A program made the position numbers and the translations under genes. The notes beneath the pieces are model-generated. The model was not told the origin of the DNA and did not search any database. It saw nothing but the letters and a program-made list of their open reading frames with translations. This document shows, piece by piece, positions 8,542-17,035 of a stretch of DNA of 64,000 nt (its first letter is position 1; every line of letters begins with the position of its first letter). Origin of the DNA: Variovorax paradoxus (GTDB taxonomy: Bacteria; Pseudomonadota; Gammaproteobacteria; Burkholderiales; Burkholderiaceae_C); contig NZ_JXQQ01000023.1 in assembly GCF_000834655.1 (NCBI RefSeq), positions 1 through 64,000 of the forward strand, written 5' to 3'.

Positions 8542-10155
8542 TTAAAACCCTGCCGCCACGCCGTCGCGCCGCGGGTCGCTCGCGGCCACATAGCCTTCGA
8601 CCGACGGATCGCCCGCGCGCCAGATGAACTGGCCCGCGCCGAAATCCTGGTACGAATCGTTGATCACGTCCAGGTGGTGGCCCAGGTCGCGCAGGCCCTG
8701 CACGGTGCTCGGGTTCATCGCGGCCTCGACGTTGATCTCCAGCCCCGCGTTGAAGCGCCAGCGCGGCGCATCGCAGGCGGCCTGCGGGTTCTGCTTGTAG
8801 TCGAGCATGCGCACCAGCGTCTGCATGTGGCCCTGTGGCTGCATGTTGCCGCCCATGACGCCGAAGCTCATGACCGGCTGGCCGTCCTTGGTGAGAAACG
8901 CCGGAATGATCGTGTGGAACGGCCGCTTGCCCGGCGCCACCACGTTCGGGCTCTCGGCATTGAGGCTGAAGCCGTGGCCGCGGTTCTGCAGGCTGATGCC
9001 GAACTCGGGCTCCACGCAGCCCGAGCCGAAGCCCATGAAGTTGCTCTGGATGAAGCTGACCATCATGCCGCTCTCGTCCGCCGCGGTGAGGTAGATGGTG
9101 CCGCCCTTGACGGGGTTGCCGGCCTTGAAGTCCTGCGCCTTTTTCACGTCGATGAGTCTGGCACGGGATGCGAGGTACGCGTCATCGAGCATTTGCGCGG
9201 GGGTCACCGTCATCGACGATGGCTCCGAGACGTAGCGGTACACGTCGGCGAAGGCCAGCTTCATCGCTTCGATCTGCAGATGCTGCGATTGCACCGAGTC
9301 GACCGGGAGCGAGGCGATGTCGAACTTCTCGAGGATGCCGAGCGCGATGAGCGCAGCGATGCCCTGGCCGTTCGGCGGAATCTCGTGCAGCGTGTGGCCG
9401 CGGTAGTCGCGCGAGATCGGCTGGACCCACTCGGGGTGGTAGGCCGCAAGATCGGCCACCGTGAGCGAGCCGCCCTGCTCGGTCGAGAACTTCGCGAGCG
9501 CCTCGGCGATCTCGCCGGTGTAGTAGGCCTCGCCTTTGGTGCGGGCAATGGCCTTGAGCGCGCGCGCTGCCGCCGTGAAGCGGAACAGCTCGCCCACTTC
9601 GGGCGCGCGGCCCCAGGGCAGGAAGGCCTGCGCAAAGCCGGGCTGCGCGCCCAGGAGCGGCGTGGCCGCGGCCCACTTGCCCTGAACCACCGGCGGCACG
9701 AGGTAGCCGCGCTCGGCGATGTCGATGGCCGGCGCCAGCAGGTCGGCGAACGGCAGCTTGCCGAAGCGCTCGCTCATCGCGACCCAGCCGCGCACCGCGC
9801 CCGGCACGGTGACCGAGTCGATGCCGCGCATCGGCGGCGTGGTGGCGTCGTCGCCGTACTTGGCCTTGAAGTACTCGGGCGTCCAGGCCTTGGGCGCGGG
9901 GCCCGAGGCATTGAGGCCGTGCAGTTCCTTGCCGTCCCACAGGATGCAAAAAGCATCGCTGCCCAGGCCGTTGCTCACCGGCTCGACCAGCGTCATCACG
10001 GCCGCGGTGGCAATGGCCGCATCGACGGCGTTGCCGCCTTGCTGCAGGATGCGCAGGCCCGCCTGCGAGGCGAGCGGGTGCGAAGTCGACACCACGTTGC
10101 GCGCGAAGATCGGGATGCGCGTGGAGAGGTAGGGGTTGGCGTAGTCAAACTTCAT
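8542..10155 (-). CDS. ggt: Gamma-glutamyltransferase family Ntn-hydrolase
   Basis: This 537-residue protein has the gamma-glutamyltranspeptidase fold. The family is made as a precursor that cleaves itself before a catalytic threonine; here Thr353 in GGTIYLTAAD is that residue, giving subunits of about 352 and 185 residues. GFGSGCVEPEFG and the late VMGGNMQPQGHMQ motif are conserved. The pattern is closer to the YwrD/oxamate-amidohydrolase-like branch than to E. coli Ggt, so gamma-glutamyl transfer should not be assumed. No obvious signal peptide is present, which also fits that cytosolic branch. The gene heads a likely operon with a DMT transporter and an SDR. Confidence 0.85.
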   Translation of the reverse strand: MKFDYANPYLSTRIPIFARNVVSTSHPLASQAGLRILQQGGNAVDAAIATAAVMTLVEPVSNGLGSDAFCILWDGKELHGLNASGPAPKAWTPEYFKAKYGDDATTPPMRGIDSVTVPGAVRGWVAMSERFGKLPFADLLAPAIDIAERGYLVPPVVQGKWAAATPLLGAQPGFAQAFLPWGRAPEVGELFRFTAAARALKAIARTKGEAYYTGEIAEALAKFSTEQGGSLTVADLAAYHPEWVQPISRDYRGHTLHEIPPNGQGIAALIALGILEKFDIASLPVDSVQSQHLQIEAMKLAFADVYRYVSEPSSMTVTPAQMLDDAYLASRARLIDVKKAQDFKAGNPVKGGTIYLTAADESGMMVSFIQSNFMGFGSGCVEPEFGISLQNRGHGFSLNAESPNVVAPGKRPFHTIIPAFLTKDGQPVMSFGVMGGNMQPQGHMQTLVRMLDYKQNPQAACDAPRWRFNAGLEINVEAAMNPSTVQGLRDLGHHLDVINDSYQDFGAGQFIWRAGDPSVEGYVAASDPRRDGVAAGF

Positions 10156-10286
10156 GCTGTGCCTTCAAAGACGATTTGAACAATCCGGGAACACCGCGGA
10201 ACCGGCTCTGCCGGGCCGCAGGTGTTGCCCCCGGGCTGGGGGTAGGCGAAGCGACACGACGTGCGCGCAGCCTGGGGCGAGCCGAT

Positions 10287-11264
10287 TTACTCGTTGGTGA
10301 TCTTGCGGTCGACCACGATCTTTTTCCATTTGGCAGCGTCGGCCGCCACCATCTTGGCGAACTGCTCGGGCGTGCCGGCCGCAGCGGGCTCGATGCCCAG
10401 GCGCGCGAGCTTGTCCTTCACTTCAGGATCGGCGATCGCCTCGTTGGCGGCCTTGTTGACGCGCGCCACGATGTCGGCCGGCAGGTTCTTCGGACCGTAG
10501 AAGCCGAACCAGGTGTTCGACTCGTAGCCCGGCAGCGTGTCGGCGATCGGCGGCAGTTCGAGTGCGAGGGGCGAGCGCTTGAGCGTCGTCACGCCCAGGG
10601 CGCGCAGGCGGCCGTCGCGCACGTGCGGCATGCCGGTGGGGAGCGAGTCGAACAGCACGTCGATCTTGCCGCTAATGAGGTCGGGAATGGCGAGCGCCGT
10701 GCCCTTGTAGGGAATGTGCGTGACGAACACGCCGGCCTGCGCCTTGAAGAGCTCGGCCGTGAGCTGCACGATGGTGCCGTTGCCGCTGGATGCGTAGTTG
10801 AGCTTGCCGGGGTTTTTCTTCGCGTAGTCGATCCACTCGCGCACCGTCTTGGCGGGCGAAGTGACCGGCACCAGCATGATGCTGGGCGCGTCGCCCACGT
10901 GGCCGATGGGCGTGAAGTCGCGCACCGTGTCGTAGGGCAGCTTCTGCATCACGGCCGGGCCGATCGAATGCGTGCTGGTCGTGGCCAGCAGCAGCGTGTA
11001 GCCGTCAGGCGCCGCCTTGGCGGCCTGGTCGGAGCCGATGGCGCCGCCAGCGCCGGGCTTGTTGTCGATGATCAGCTGGGTGCCGAGCTTCTCACCCATC
11101 TTCTGCCCGAGCGTGCGGGCGAAGAGGTCGGTGGCGCCGCCCGCGGGGAACGGCACGATGAGCCGGATCGGCTTGTTCGGATAGCCCTGCGCCAGGCTGG
11201 CGGACGAGGCGGCCATGCACAGCAGCGCAACGGCGGCCCCTTGAAGGAACTGGATTCTTTTCAT
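10287..11264 (-). CDS. Bug-family tripartite tricarboxylate transporter receptor
   Basis: This is a 325-residue periplasmic solute-binding protein. The N-terminus is a signal peptide with cleavage near SLAQ (residue 25), followed by the Bug signature YPNKPIRLIVPFPAGGATD and later PAVMQKLPYDTVRDFTPI and GYTLLLATTSTH. Bug receptors bind carboxylates or other small ligands and deliver them to TctAB-type membrane partners. The gene is divergent from a LysR regulator; 98 bp separates the starts. The nearby tctBA genes could be the membrane partner, but receptors of this family often outnumber TctAB pairs. Confidence 0.92.
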   Translation of the reverse strand: MKRIQFLQGAAVALLCMAASSASLAQGYPNKPIRLIVPFPAGGATDLFARTLGQKMGEKLGTQLIIDNKPGAGGAIGSDQAAKAAPDGYTLLLATTSTHSIGPAVMQKLPYDTVRDFTPIGHVGDAPSIMLVPVTSPAKTVREWIDYAKKNPGKLNYASSGNGTIVQLTAELFKAQAGVFVTHIPYKGTALAIPDLISGKIDVLFDSLPTGMPHVRDGRLRALGVTTLKRSPLALELPPIADTLPGYESNTWFGFYGPKNLPADIVARVNKAANEAIADPEVKDKLARLGIEPAAAGTPEQFAKMVAADAAKWKKIVVDRKITNE

Positions 11265-11362
11265 GGTGCTCGGATTCTGGCCCCGTGGGGAAACCTCCCA
11301 TGCTATGCAGCCGCCTCGCATCAAGCCAGATAATCCAGCTTATTCAACTATGAGCGCGGCTT

Positions 11363-12286
11363 ATGACAAAGAACGCCACGGAAGAGGTCTCGCTGCAGCA
11401 GCTGCGGGCGCTGGCGGCGGTCGCCGAATCGGGCAGCTTCACACTCGCGGCCGAGAGCCTGCAGCTGACGCAGCCGGCCATCAGCCACTTGGTCAAGCGC
11501 ATGGAAGAGCAGCTCGGCCAGCCGCTGATCGTGCGGGGCCGCCGCATCCAGCTCACGAGCGCGGGGCAGGTGATGGTCGAGACCGCCGTGCGGGCGCTGC
11601 GGCTGATCGACGAGTCGGTCGGCGCCTGCCGCTCGCAGTCGCAGCTGCGCGAGGGGCGCGTGGTGCTGGCCGTCGGCCACCTCACGGCAGGCGCCCTGCT
11701 GCCGCCGATGCTCGGGCGCTTCTCGCAGAAGCACCCGACGCTCGCCACCACGCTGCTCGATAGCACGGCCGAGCAGATGATCTCGCGCATCCTCTCGCAG
11801 GAAGCCGATCTGGGCTTCGGCTCGGACATCGGGCAGAAGCATTCCGAGCTCGCGACCGAGCCGCTGTTCACCGAACGCATGGCCCTCTTCGTGCGCGACG
11901 ACCATCCGCTCGCGCAGCGCGTGGTGGTCGACGCGAAGCACCTGGACGCGCTGCCCTTCATCCACGTCAACCCCGACGCCAACATCTGGCGCGCGGTGAG
12001 CCGGCAGCTCTCCAGCGTGGCCAACGTGTATCCGCACGTGGTCCATCACGTGTCGATGCTGTCGACCGCGTTCGGCCTCATCCAGGCCGACGCGGGCGTG
12101 GCGCTGCTTCCACGCTACGTGGAGGTACTGATGCCCGGCAACCTGCGTGCGGTGGCTGTGACGCGCCCGACGCTCGAATACCCGGTCGTTGCGGTACGGC
12201 TGGCCAAGCATCCGCTCAGCCCGGCGGCCCTGGCCTTTTTGGCGATGGCGCGGCAGCACATGAAGCCGCCGCGCACCGGCAAATAA
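11363..12286 (+). CDS. LysR-family transcriptional regulator
   Basis: This 307-residue protein has an N-terminal winged HTH (LQQLRALAAVAESGSFTLAAESL, QLTQPAISHLVKRMEEQ, residues 10-68) and a C-terminal LysR substrate-binding domain. It is divergent from the Bug receptor gene, the classical layout for a LysR activator of its neighbour. The intergenic region contains ATAA-N6-TTAT at 11330-11343 as a weak candidate binding site. The gene is followed at once by a hairpin terminator. Confidence 0.92.
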   Translation: MTKNATEEVSLQQLRALAAVAESGSFTLAAESLQLTQPAISHLVKRMEEQLGQPLIVRGRRIQLTSAGQVMVETAVRALRLIDESVGACRSQSQLREGRVVLAVGHLTAGALLPPMLGRFSQKHPTLATTLLDSTAEQMISRILSQEADLGFGSDIGQKHSELATEPLFTERMALFVRDDHPLAQRVVVDAKHLDALPFIHVNPDANIWRAVSRQLSSVANVYPHVVHHVSMLSTAFGLIQADAGVALLPRYVEVLMPGNLRAVAVTRPTLEYPVVAVRLAKHPLSPAALAFLAMARQHMKPPRTGK

Positions 12287-12288
12287 AA

Positions 12289-12312
12289 ACGGCGCCCGAA
12301 GGCGCCGTCTTT
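12289..12312. terminator. Bidirectional intrinsic terminator between lysR and tctA
   Basis: An 8-bp perfect stem (ACGGCGCC at 12289-12296, loop CGAA, GGCGCCGT at 12301-12308) is followed by CTTTTG on the + strand. On the - strand it is followed by a T-rich run (complement of 12279-12288). It sits between two convergent genes, as expected for a shared terminator. Confidence 0.85.
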
Positions 12313-12333
12313 TGAAAAGAGCCGAAGCTCCGC

Positions 12334-13845
12334 TTATTCCTCGACGAAGGCCTCTTCGCGCTTGGACTTCACCGCAGGCAGCAGCACGATCACCAGCAGC
12401 AGCGCTGCGGCAGCCAGCAGGCTCGCGGAGATCGGACGGGTGATGAACACGCTCCAGTCACCACGCGAGAGCAGCAGCGAGCGGCGCAGGTTCTCTTCCA
12501 TCATCGGCCCGAGGATGAAGCCCAGCAGCAACGGCGCAGGCTCGCATCCCAGCTTGAAGAAGGTGTAGCCCACCAGGCCGAAGATGCCCACCATCCAGAT
12601 GTCGAAGGTGTTGTTGTTGGTCGAGTACACGCCGATCGCGCAGAACAGCACGATCGCCGGGAACAGGAACTTGTACGGCACCGACAGGAGCTTGATCCAC
12701 ATGCCGATCAGCGGCAGGTTCAGGATGATCAGCATCGCGTTGCCCAGCCACATCGAGGCGATCAGGCCCCAGAACAGTTCCGGGTTGCTGGTCATGACCT
12801 GCGGGCCCGGCTGGATGTTGTGGATGGTCATCGCGCCCACCATCAGCGCCATCACGGCGTTGGGCGGAATGCCCAGCGTCAGCAGCGGAATGAAGGACGT
12901 TTGCGCACCGGCGTTGTTGGCCGACTCGGGAGCCGCCACGCCGCGGATGTTGCCCTTGCCGAAGGGCACTTCGCCCGGCTTCAGCTTGGTCTTCTTCTCG
13001 ATCGTGTAGGCCGCGAAAGCCGCCAGCAGCGCACCGCCGCCGGGCAGGATGCCCAGGGCAGAGCCCAGCGCCGTGCCGCGCAGGACGGCAGGCACCATGC
13101 GCTTGAAGTCTTCCTTGGTCGGGAACAGGCCCGAGACCTTGGCGGTGAACACTTCGCGCTCGTCGTCCGGACGCGAGAGGTTGGCAATGATTTCGCCGTA
13201 GCCGAACACGCCCATGGCGATGGCCACGAAGCCGATGCCGTCGGTGAGTTCAGGAATGTCGAAGCTGTAGCGTGCGACACCCGAGTTCACGTCGGTACCG
13301 ACCAAGCCGAGCAGGAGGCCCAGCACGATCATCGCGATGGCTTTCAGCAGCGAGCCCGAAGCCAGCACCACGGCGCCGATCAGGCCCAGGATCATCAGCG
13401 AGAAGTACTCGGCCGGGCCGAACTTGAAGGCCAGTTCGGTCAGCGGCGGCGCGAAGGCAGCCAGGATCAGCGTGCCGACGCAGCCCGCGAAGAACGAGCC
13501 GAGGCCCGCAGCCGCGAGCGCCGGACCCGCACGGCCCTTGCGCGCCATCTGGTAGCCGTCGATCACGGTCACGACCGAGGACGATTCGCCCGGCAGGTTC
13601 ACCAGGATGGCGGTGGTCGAGCCGCCGTATTGCGCGCCGTAGTAGATGCCAGCCAGCATGATCAGCGCCGACACGGGGGGCAGCGCGTAGGTGGCGGGCA
13701 GCAGCATCGCGATGGTCGCGACCGGGCCGATGCCCGGGAGCACGCCGATCAGCGTGCCCAGAATGCAGCCGACCAGGCAGTACAGCAGGTTCGTGAAGGT
13801 AAAGGCAACGCCAAAACCCATCGAGAGGTGGTCAAACAGTTCCAT
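12334..13845 (-). CDS. tctA: Tripartite tricarboxylate transporter permease TctA
   Basis: This is a 503-residue integral membrane protein of the TctA family with about eleven or twelve hydrophobic segments. The signature GVLPGIGPVATIAMLLP lies near residue 30 and GILPGGGALLAAFAAY near residue 250, both in the two-fold repeat expected for TctA. The ATG at 13845 gives MELFDHLSMGFGVAFT, the standard TctA N-terminus; the frame upstream is low-complexity. It lies 16 bp downstream of tctB. With a Bug-type receptor it would import a carboxylate using an ion gradient. Confidence 0.93.
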   Translation of the reverse strand: MELFDHLSMGFGVAFTFTNLLYCLVGCILGTLIGVLPGIGPVATIAMLLPATYALPPVSALIMLAGIYYGAQYGGSTTAILVNLPGESSSVVTVIDGYQMARKGRAGPALAAAGLGSFFAGCVGTLILAAFAPPLTELAFKFGPAEYFSLMILGLIGAVVLASGSLLKAIAMIVLGLLLGLVGTDVNSGVARYSFDIPELTDGIGFVAIAMGVFGYGEIIANLSRPDDEREVFTAKVSGLFPTKEDFKRMVPAVLRGTALGSALGILPGGGALLAAFAAYTIEKKTKLKPGEVPFGKGNIRGVAAPESANNAGAQTSFIPLLTLGIPPNAVMALMVGAMTIHNIQPGPQVMTSNPELFWGLIASMWLGNAMLIILNLPLIGMWIKLLSVPYKFLFPAIVLFCAIGVYSTNNNTFDIWMVGIFGLVGYTFFKLGCEPAPLLLGFILGPMMEENLRRSLLLSRGDWSVFITRPISASLLAAAALLLVIVLLPAVKSKREEAFVEE

Positions 13846-13861
13846 GTGAGCAGCTTTCTTC

Positions 13862-14350
13862 TCAACCGGTGATGAAGGTCGGCCAGACCTGGATCTGCAG
13901 CTTGAGCGCCCAGATGAATGCGACGTAGCTGCCGATGGCAAGCACCGTGGCCAGGATCAGCACGGTGGGCAGCTTGAACTCGTGGCCCGCGAGGCTGGAG
14001 ATGATCACGAGCGCGTAGATCGCGATGATCATGCCCATGGCCGGCACGCCGATGCTGGGCAGGCCGCCCAGCAGGATGCCGAATGCGAGGTTGGCGCCCA
14101 GGATGAACACCACCTGCTTCCAGGCCCATTTGCCGATCTTTTCGCCGTCGGTGGTTTCAACGGTGAGCCCGCTGAACATGATCCCCAGGCCGATCAGGGC
14201 CATCAGGATGCCGAGCATCAACGGGAAGTAACCGGGACCCATGCGGGCGCCGCTGCCCACGCTGTAGGTGGTGGCGCCCCAGGCGAACCCCACACCCACG
14301 ACGGTGAACATCAGTCCCGAGAAAAAGTCTTTCTGACTTTTGATTTTCAC
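13862..14350 (-). CDS. tctB: Tripartite tricarboxylate transporter small subunit TctB
   Basis: This 162-residue protein has four hydrophobic segments and the TctB N-terminal pattern KDFFSGLMFTVVGVGFAW followed by GSGARMGPGYFPLMLG. The start is GTG at 14350 with GAGGAG upstream. tctB is the small membrane subunit that works with TctA. No tctC-type receptor gene lies directly upstream; the nearest receptor is the Bug gene 2.6 kb away. A strong palindrome lies about 75-95 bp upstream of the start. Confidence 0.9.
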   Translation of the reverse strand: MKIKSQKDFFSGLMFTVVGVGFAWGATTYSVGSGARMGPGYFPLMLGILMALIGLGIMFSGLTVETTDGEKIGKWAWKQVVFILGANLAFGILLGGLPSIGVPAMGMIIAIYALVIISSLAGHEFKLPTVLILATVLAIGSYVAFIWALKLQIQVWPTFITG

Positions 14351-14422
14351 GAACAGTCTCCTCGAACAAGTTTCGATGCGGGATTGTCCGGTCAGCTTGC
14401 GGTCAGGCGGATGTGGATTTCA

Positions 14423-14447
14423 CTAACCGAACGGTTAGGGTTAACCC
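14423..14447. promoter_or_regulatory. Overlapping palindromes upstream of tctBA (candidate operator)
   Basis: CTAACCG at 14423-14429, AA, then CGGTTAG at 14432-14438 forms a perfect 7-bp dyad. It overlaps a second perfect palindrome, GGGTTAACCC (14438-14447). There is no T-run, so this is not a simple terminator for the upstream pulE-like gene. Spacing and sequence resemble TetR-family operators. The core AACCGAACGGT recurs exactly at 31867-31877 in the paaY/paaG control region. Function is inferred. Confidence 0.45.
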
Positions 14448-14459
14448 AAATGGCAACAC

Positions 14460-16256
14460 TCACTCCAGGGGTGGCGTGGCGCTCAGTACCTCTTCGATGG
14501 TGGTCACGCCTTCGGCCACGCGCAGTGCGCCGGCCAGGCGCAGGGGCCGCATGCCGTCGATCACGGCCTGGCGCCTGAGGCCCGTGAGGTTGGGCTCCTT
14601 GGTGACCTTGTCCTTGAAGGCCTCGGTCACGCTCAGCAGTTCGTAAAGGCCCATGCGGCCCATGTAGCCGGTCATGCGGCAGTCGACGCAACCCACGGGC
14701 TTGTAGGCCCGCACCGAGCCTGTGATCTGCCACGGCTTGACGACGGCCTCGAGGCTCTCGCGCGTGACCGTGTCGTCGGGCTGCTTGCAGTGCGGGCACA
14801 GCGTGCGCACGAGGCGCTGCGCCAGCACGCCGAGCATCACGGCGGTGATGAGGTACGACGGCACGCCCAGTTCCATCATCCGCGTGATGGCGCTCGGCGC
14901 GTCGTTGGTGTGCAGCGTGCTGAACACGAGGTGGCCGGTGAGCGCGGCCTGCACCGCCATCTCGGCCGTGGCGAGGTCGCGGATTTCGCCGACCATGATG
15001 ATGTCCGGGTCCTGCCGCATCAGCGCGCGCAGGCCCTCGGTGAAACCGAAGTCCAGCTGCGGCTGCACCTGCGTCTGGTTGAACGAGGGCTCGATCATTT
15101 CGATCGGGTCTTCCACCGTGCTCACGTTCACTTCTTCGGTCGCCACGCGCTTCAACGTGGAGTACAGCGTGGTGGTCTTGCCCGAGCCCGTGGGGCCGGT
15201 CACCAGGATGATGCCGTTGGGGCGCGTGACAAGCTGCTCCCAACGCTGCGCATCGTGCTGCGCGAAGCCAAGGGCGTCGAGGTCCTTCACCGCGGTGTCG
15301 GGGTCGAAGATCCGCATCACCATTTTTTCGCCGAACGCGGTCGGCAAGGTGGACAGGCGCATTTCGACTTCGTCGCCGCGCATGTTGCGGGTCTTGATGC
15401 GGCCGTCGAGCGGACGGCGCTTTTCCACCACGTCCATGCGGCCCAGGAGCTTGATGCGCGCGACCATCGCGTTCATCACGCCCATGGGCATCTGGTAGGC
15501 CGGATGCAGCACGCCGTCGATGCGAAAGCGGATCACGCCCTGCTCGCGCCGGGGCTCCAGGTGGATGTCGCTCGCGCGCTGGTCGAAGGCGTACTGCCAG
15601 AGCCAGTCGACCACCTGCACCACGCTCTGGTCGTTGGCGTCGAGCTGCTTGGTGCTCTTGCCCAGCTCCACGAGTTGCTCGAAGCTCGCGCCGCCGGTGT
15701 TGCCGCCGGCCTTTTGCGCCGCGCGCACCGACTTCGCGAGCGCGAAGAACTCGGCCGTGTAGCGCTGGATGTCGGCCGGGTTGGCCACCACGCGCCGCAC
15801 CGTGCGCCTGGACTGTCGCTCGACCTCGGCGATCCAGTCGGTGAGAAACGGCTCGGCCGTGGCCACCACCACCTCGTTGGGCAGCACCTGAACCGGCAGC
15901 ACCTTGTGGCGCTCGGCGTAGGCAGCGCTCATGGTGTCGGCGACCTTGCCCACGTCGACCTTCAGCGGATCGATGCGGAGGTACGAAAGGCCTGCGCGGC
16001 CGGCGAGCCATTGCGTGAGGGCTTCGAGGTCGAGCGGCTTGTTGTCGCTCTCGCGCGTCATCGCCACGTTGGCCAGGCGGACCAGCGGCGCCTGGCGGCT
16101 CTCGGCCTGCGCGCAGCGTGCGATGGTGCGCTTGGCTTCGACGGGGGAAATCACGCCGTCGGTGGCCAGCCATTCGATCAGGCGGCGCAGCTCGAGCGGG
16201 CCTTCGTGGCGGGCGGCCAGGGGTGCGGGTGCGGAAACGGCGGGAACAGCGCTCAT
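14460..16256 (-). CDS. GspE/PulE-family secretion ATPase
   Basis: This is a 598-residue hexameric-type secretion/pilus ATPase. An N-terminal T2SSE_N-like region (to about 170) precedes the catalytic domain: Walker A GPTGSGKTT at 354-362, Asp box, Walker B DPDIIMVGE at 416-424, and a late tetracysteine motif (CPHC...CVDC) as in GspE and PilB. The start overlaps the stop of the upstream spermidine-synthase-like gene (ATGA), which fixes it. No other type II secretion or pilus gene is in the window, so it is an orphan whose partners lie elsewhere. Confidence 0.9.
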   Translation of the reverse strand: MSAVPAVSAPAPLAARHEGPLELRRLIEWLATDGVISPVEAKRTIARCAQAESRQAPLVRLANVAMTRESDNKPLDLEALTQWLAGRAGLSYLRIDPLKVDVGKVADTMSAAYAERHKVLPVQVLPNEVVVATAEPFLTDWIAEVERQSRRTVRRVVANPADIQRYTAEFFALAKSVRAAQKAGGNTGGASFEQLVELGKSTKQLDANDQSVVQVVDWLWQYAFDQRASDIHLEPRREQGVIRFRIDGVLHPAYQMPMGVMNAMVARIKLLGRMDVVEKRRPLDGRIKTRNMRGDEVEMRLSTLPTAFGEKMVMRIFDPDTAVKDLDALGFAQHDAQRWEQLVTRPNGIILVTGPTGSGKTTTLYSTLKRVATEEVNVSTVEDPIEMIEPSFNQTQVQPQLDFGFTEGLRALMRQDPDIIMVGEIRDLATAEMAVQAALTGHLVFSTLHTNDAPSAITRMMELGVPSYLITAVMLGVLAQRLVRTLCPHCKQPDDTVTRESLEAVVKPWQITGSVRAYKPVGCVDCRMTGYMGRMGLYELLSVTEAFKDKVTKEPNLTGLRRQAVIDGMRPLRLAGALRVAEGVTTIEEVLSATPPLE

Positions 16257-17035
16257 GGGCCGGAGGTTCGGGTGATGGAAGTATTCAGGGGCTTGAACAC
16301 CCGCAGCCACTTGGGCGCGGGCAGACTCCAGCGAGTCTGGATCGTTTGCGCGCGCTCGGCAAGCATCTCGCGCTTCGGACGGCTCGGCGTGCGCTGCGCC
16401 AGCACCACCGTGTTGCCTTCGCGCGTCGGCTTGAAGGCCCAGACGGCATCGGCGCCGAACGCGCCGGCGATCTTCTCCAGGCTGCGCTCGTAGCTCGACG
16501 AGCGGCCGAAGAGGTTGACCGTCATGCAGCCGTCCTCGGTGAGCAATGCCCGGCAGTCGGCGTAGAAATCTTCGCTGTCGAGCACTGGCGCGGCGGCCTC
16601 ATGGTCGTACAGGTCGACCTGCAACGCATCGACCGTGCCGTGCCACTCGGGCTTGCGGACCTCCACCGCCGCATCGGCGATCACCACGCGCAGCTTCGGG
16701 TCGTCGGCCGGCAGCTTGAACCAGCCGCGGCAGGCCGACACCACCTGCGGATTGAGCTCGACCGCCGTGGTGCGCATGCGCAGCGTCTTGCGGCTGAACT
16801 TGGTGAGCGTGGCCGCACCGAGGCCCAGTTGCATCGCATGGCGGCTGGCGACGGTCTTGCCGTCGACGAAGAGCAGCCAGGCCATCATGCGCTGGACATA
16901 TTCGAGCTCGATCTCGAACGGCGCATCGAGCTTCATCGAGCCCTGGACCCATTCGGTGCCCAGGTGCAGATAGCGGATGTCGCCCCAGTCGGAAAAATTG
17001 ACTTCGGGAAGAACGGGTGTGGAGCGCGTTGCCAT
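16253..17035 (-). CDS. Spermidine-synthase-like methyltransferase-fold protein
   Basis: This 260-residue protein resembles the spermine/spermidine synthase superfamily. A central Rossmann-type segment (AMQLGLGAATLTKF, then TTAVELNPQVV) matches the SAM/decarboxy-SAM pocket, and DALQVDLYDHEA matches the following strand. The canonical GGGDG loop of SpeE is replaced by GLGAAT and the N-terminal beta-strand domain is short, so polyamine synthesis is doubtful; many such bacterial genes are annotated only as spermidine-synthase-like. It is coupled to the DNA glycosylase gene upstream (TGATG) and the PulE-like gene downstream (ATGA). Confidence 0.8.
   Translation of the reverse strand: MATRSTPVLPEVNFSDWGDIRYLHLGTEWVQGSMKLDAPFEIELEYVQRMMAWLLFVDGKTVASRHAMQLGLGAATLTKFSRKTLRMRTTAVELNPQVVSACRGWFKLPADDPKLRVVIADAAVEVRKPEWHGTVDALQVDLYDHEAAAPVLDSEDFYADCRALLTEDGCMTVNLFGRSSSYERSLEKIAGAFGADAVWAFKPTREGNTVVLAQRTPSRPKREMLAERAQTIQTRWSLPAPKWLRVFKPLNTSITRTSGP

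Noticed and set aside
7552..10179. An 875-codon open frame on the + strand opposite the GGT-family and DMT genes
   Set aside because: Its product is a histidine/arginine/glutamate-rich low-complexity chain with no domain, the usual antisense shadow of a high-GC gene. The - strand genes have clear motifs and ribosome sites.
11330..11343. ATAA-N6-TTAT as a LysR binding site
   Set aside because: Short and weak; kept only as a remark because the T-N11-A pattern is not clear.
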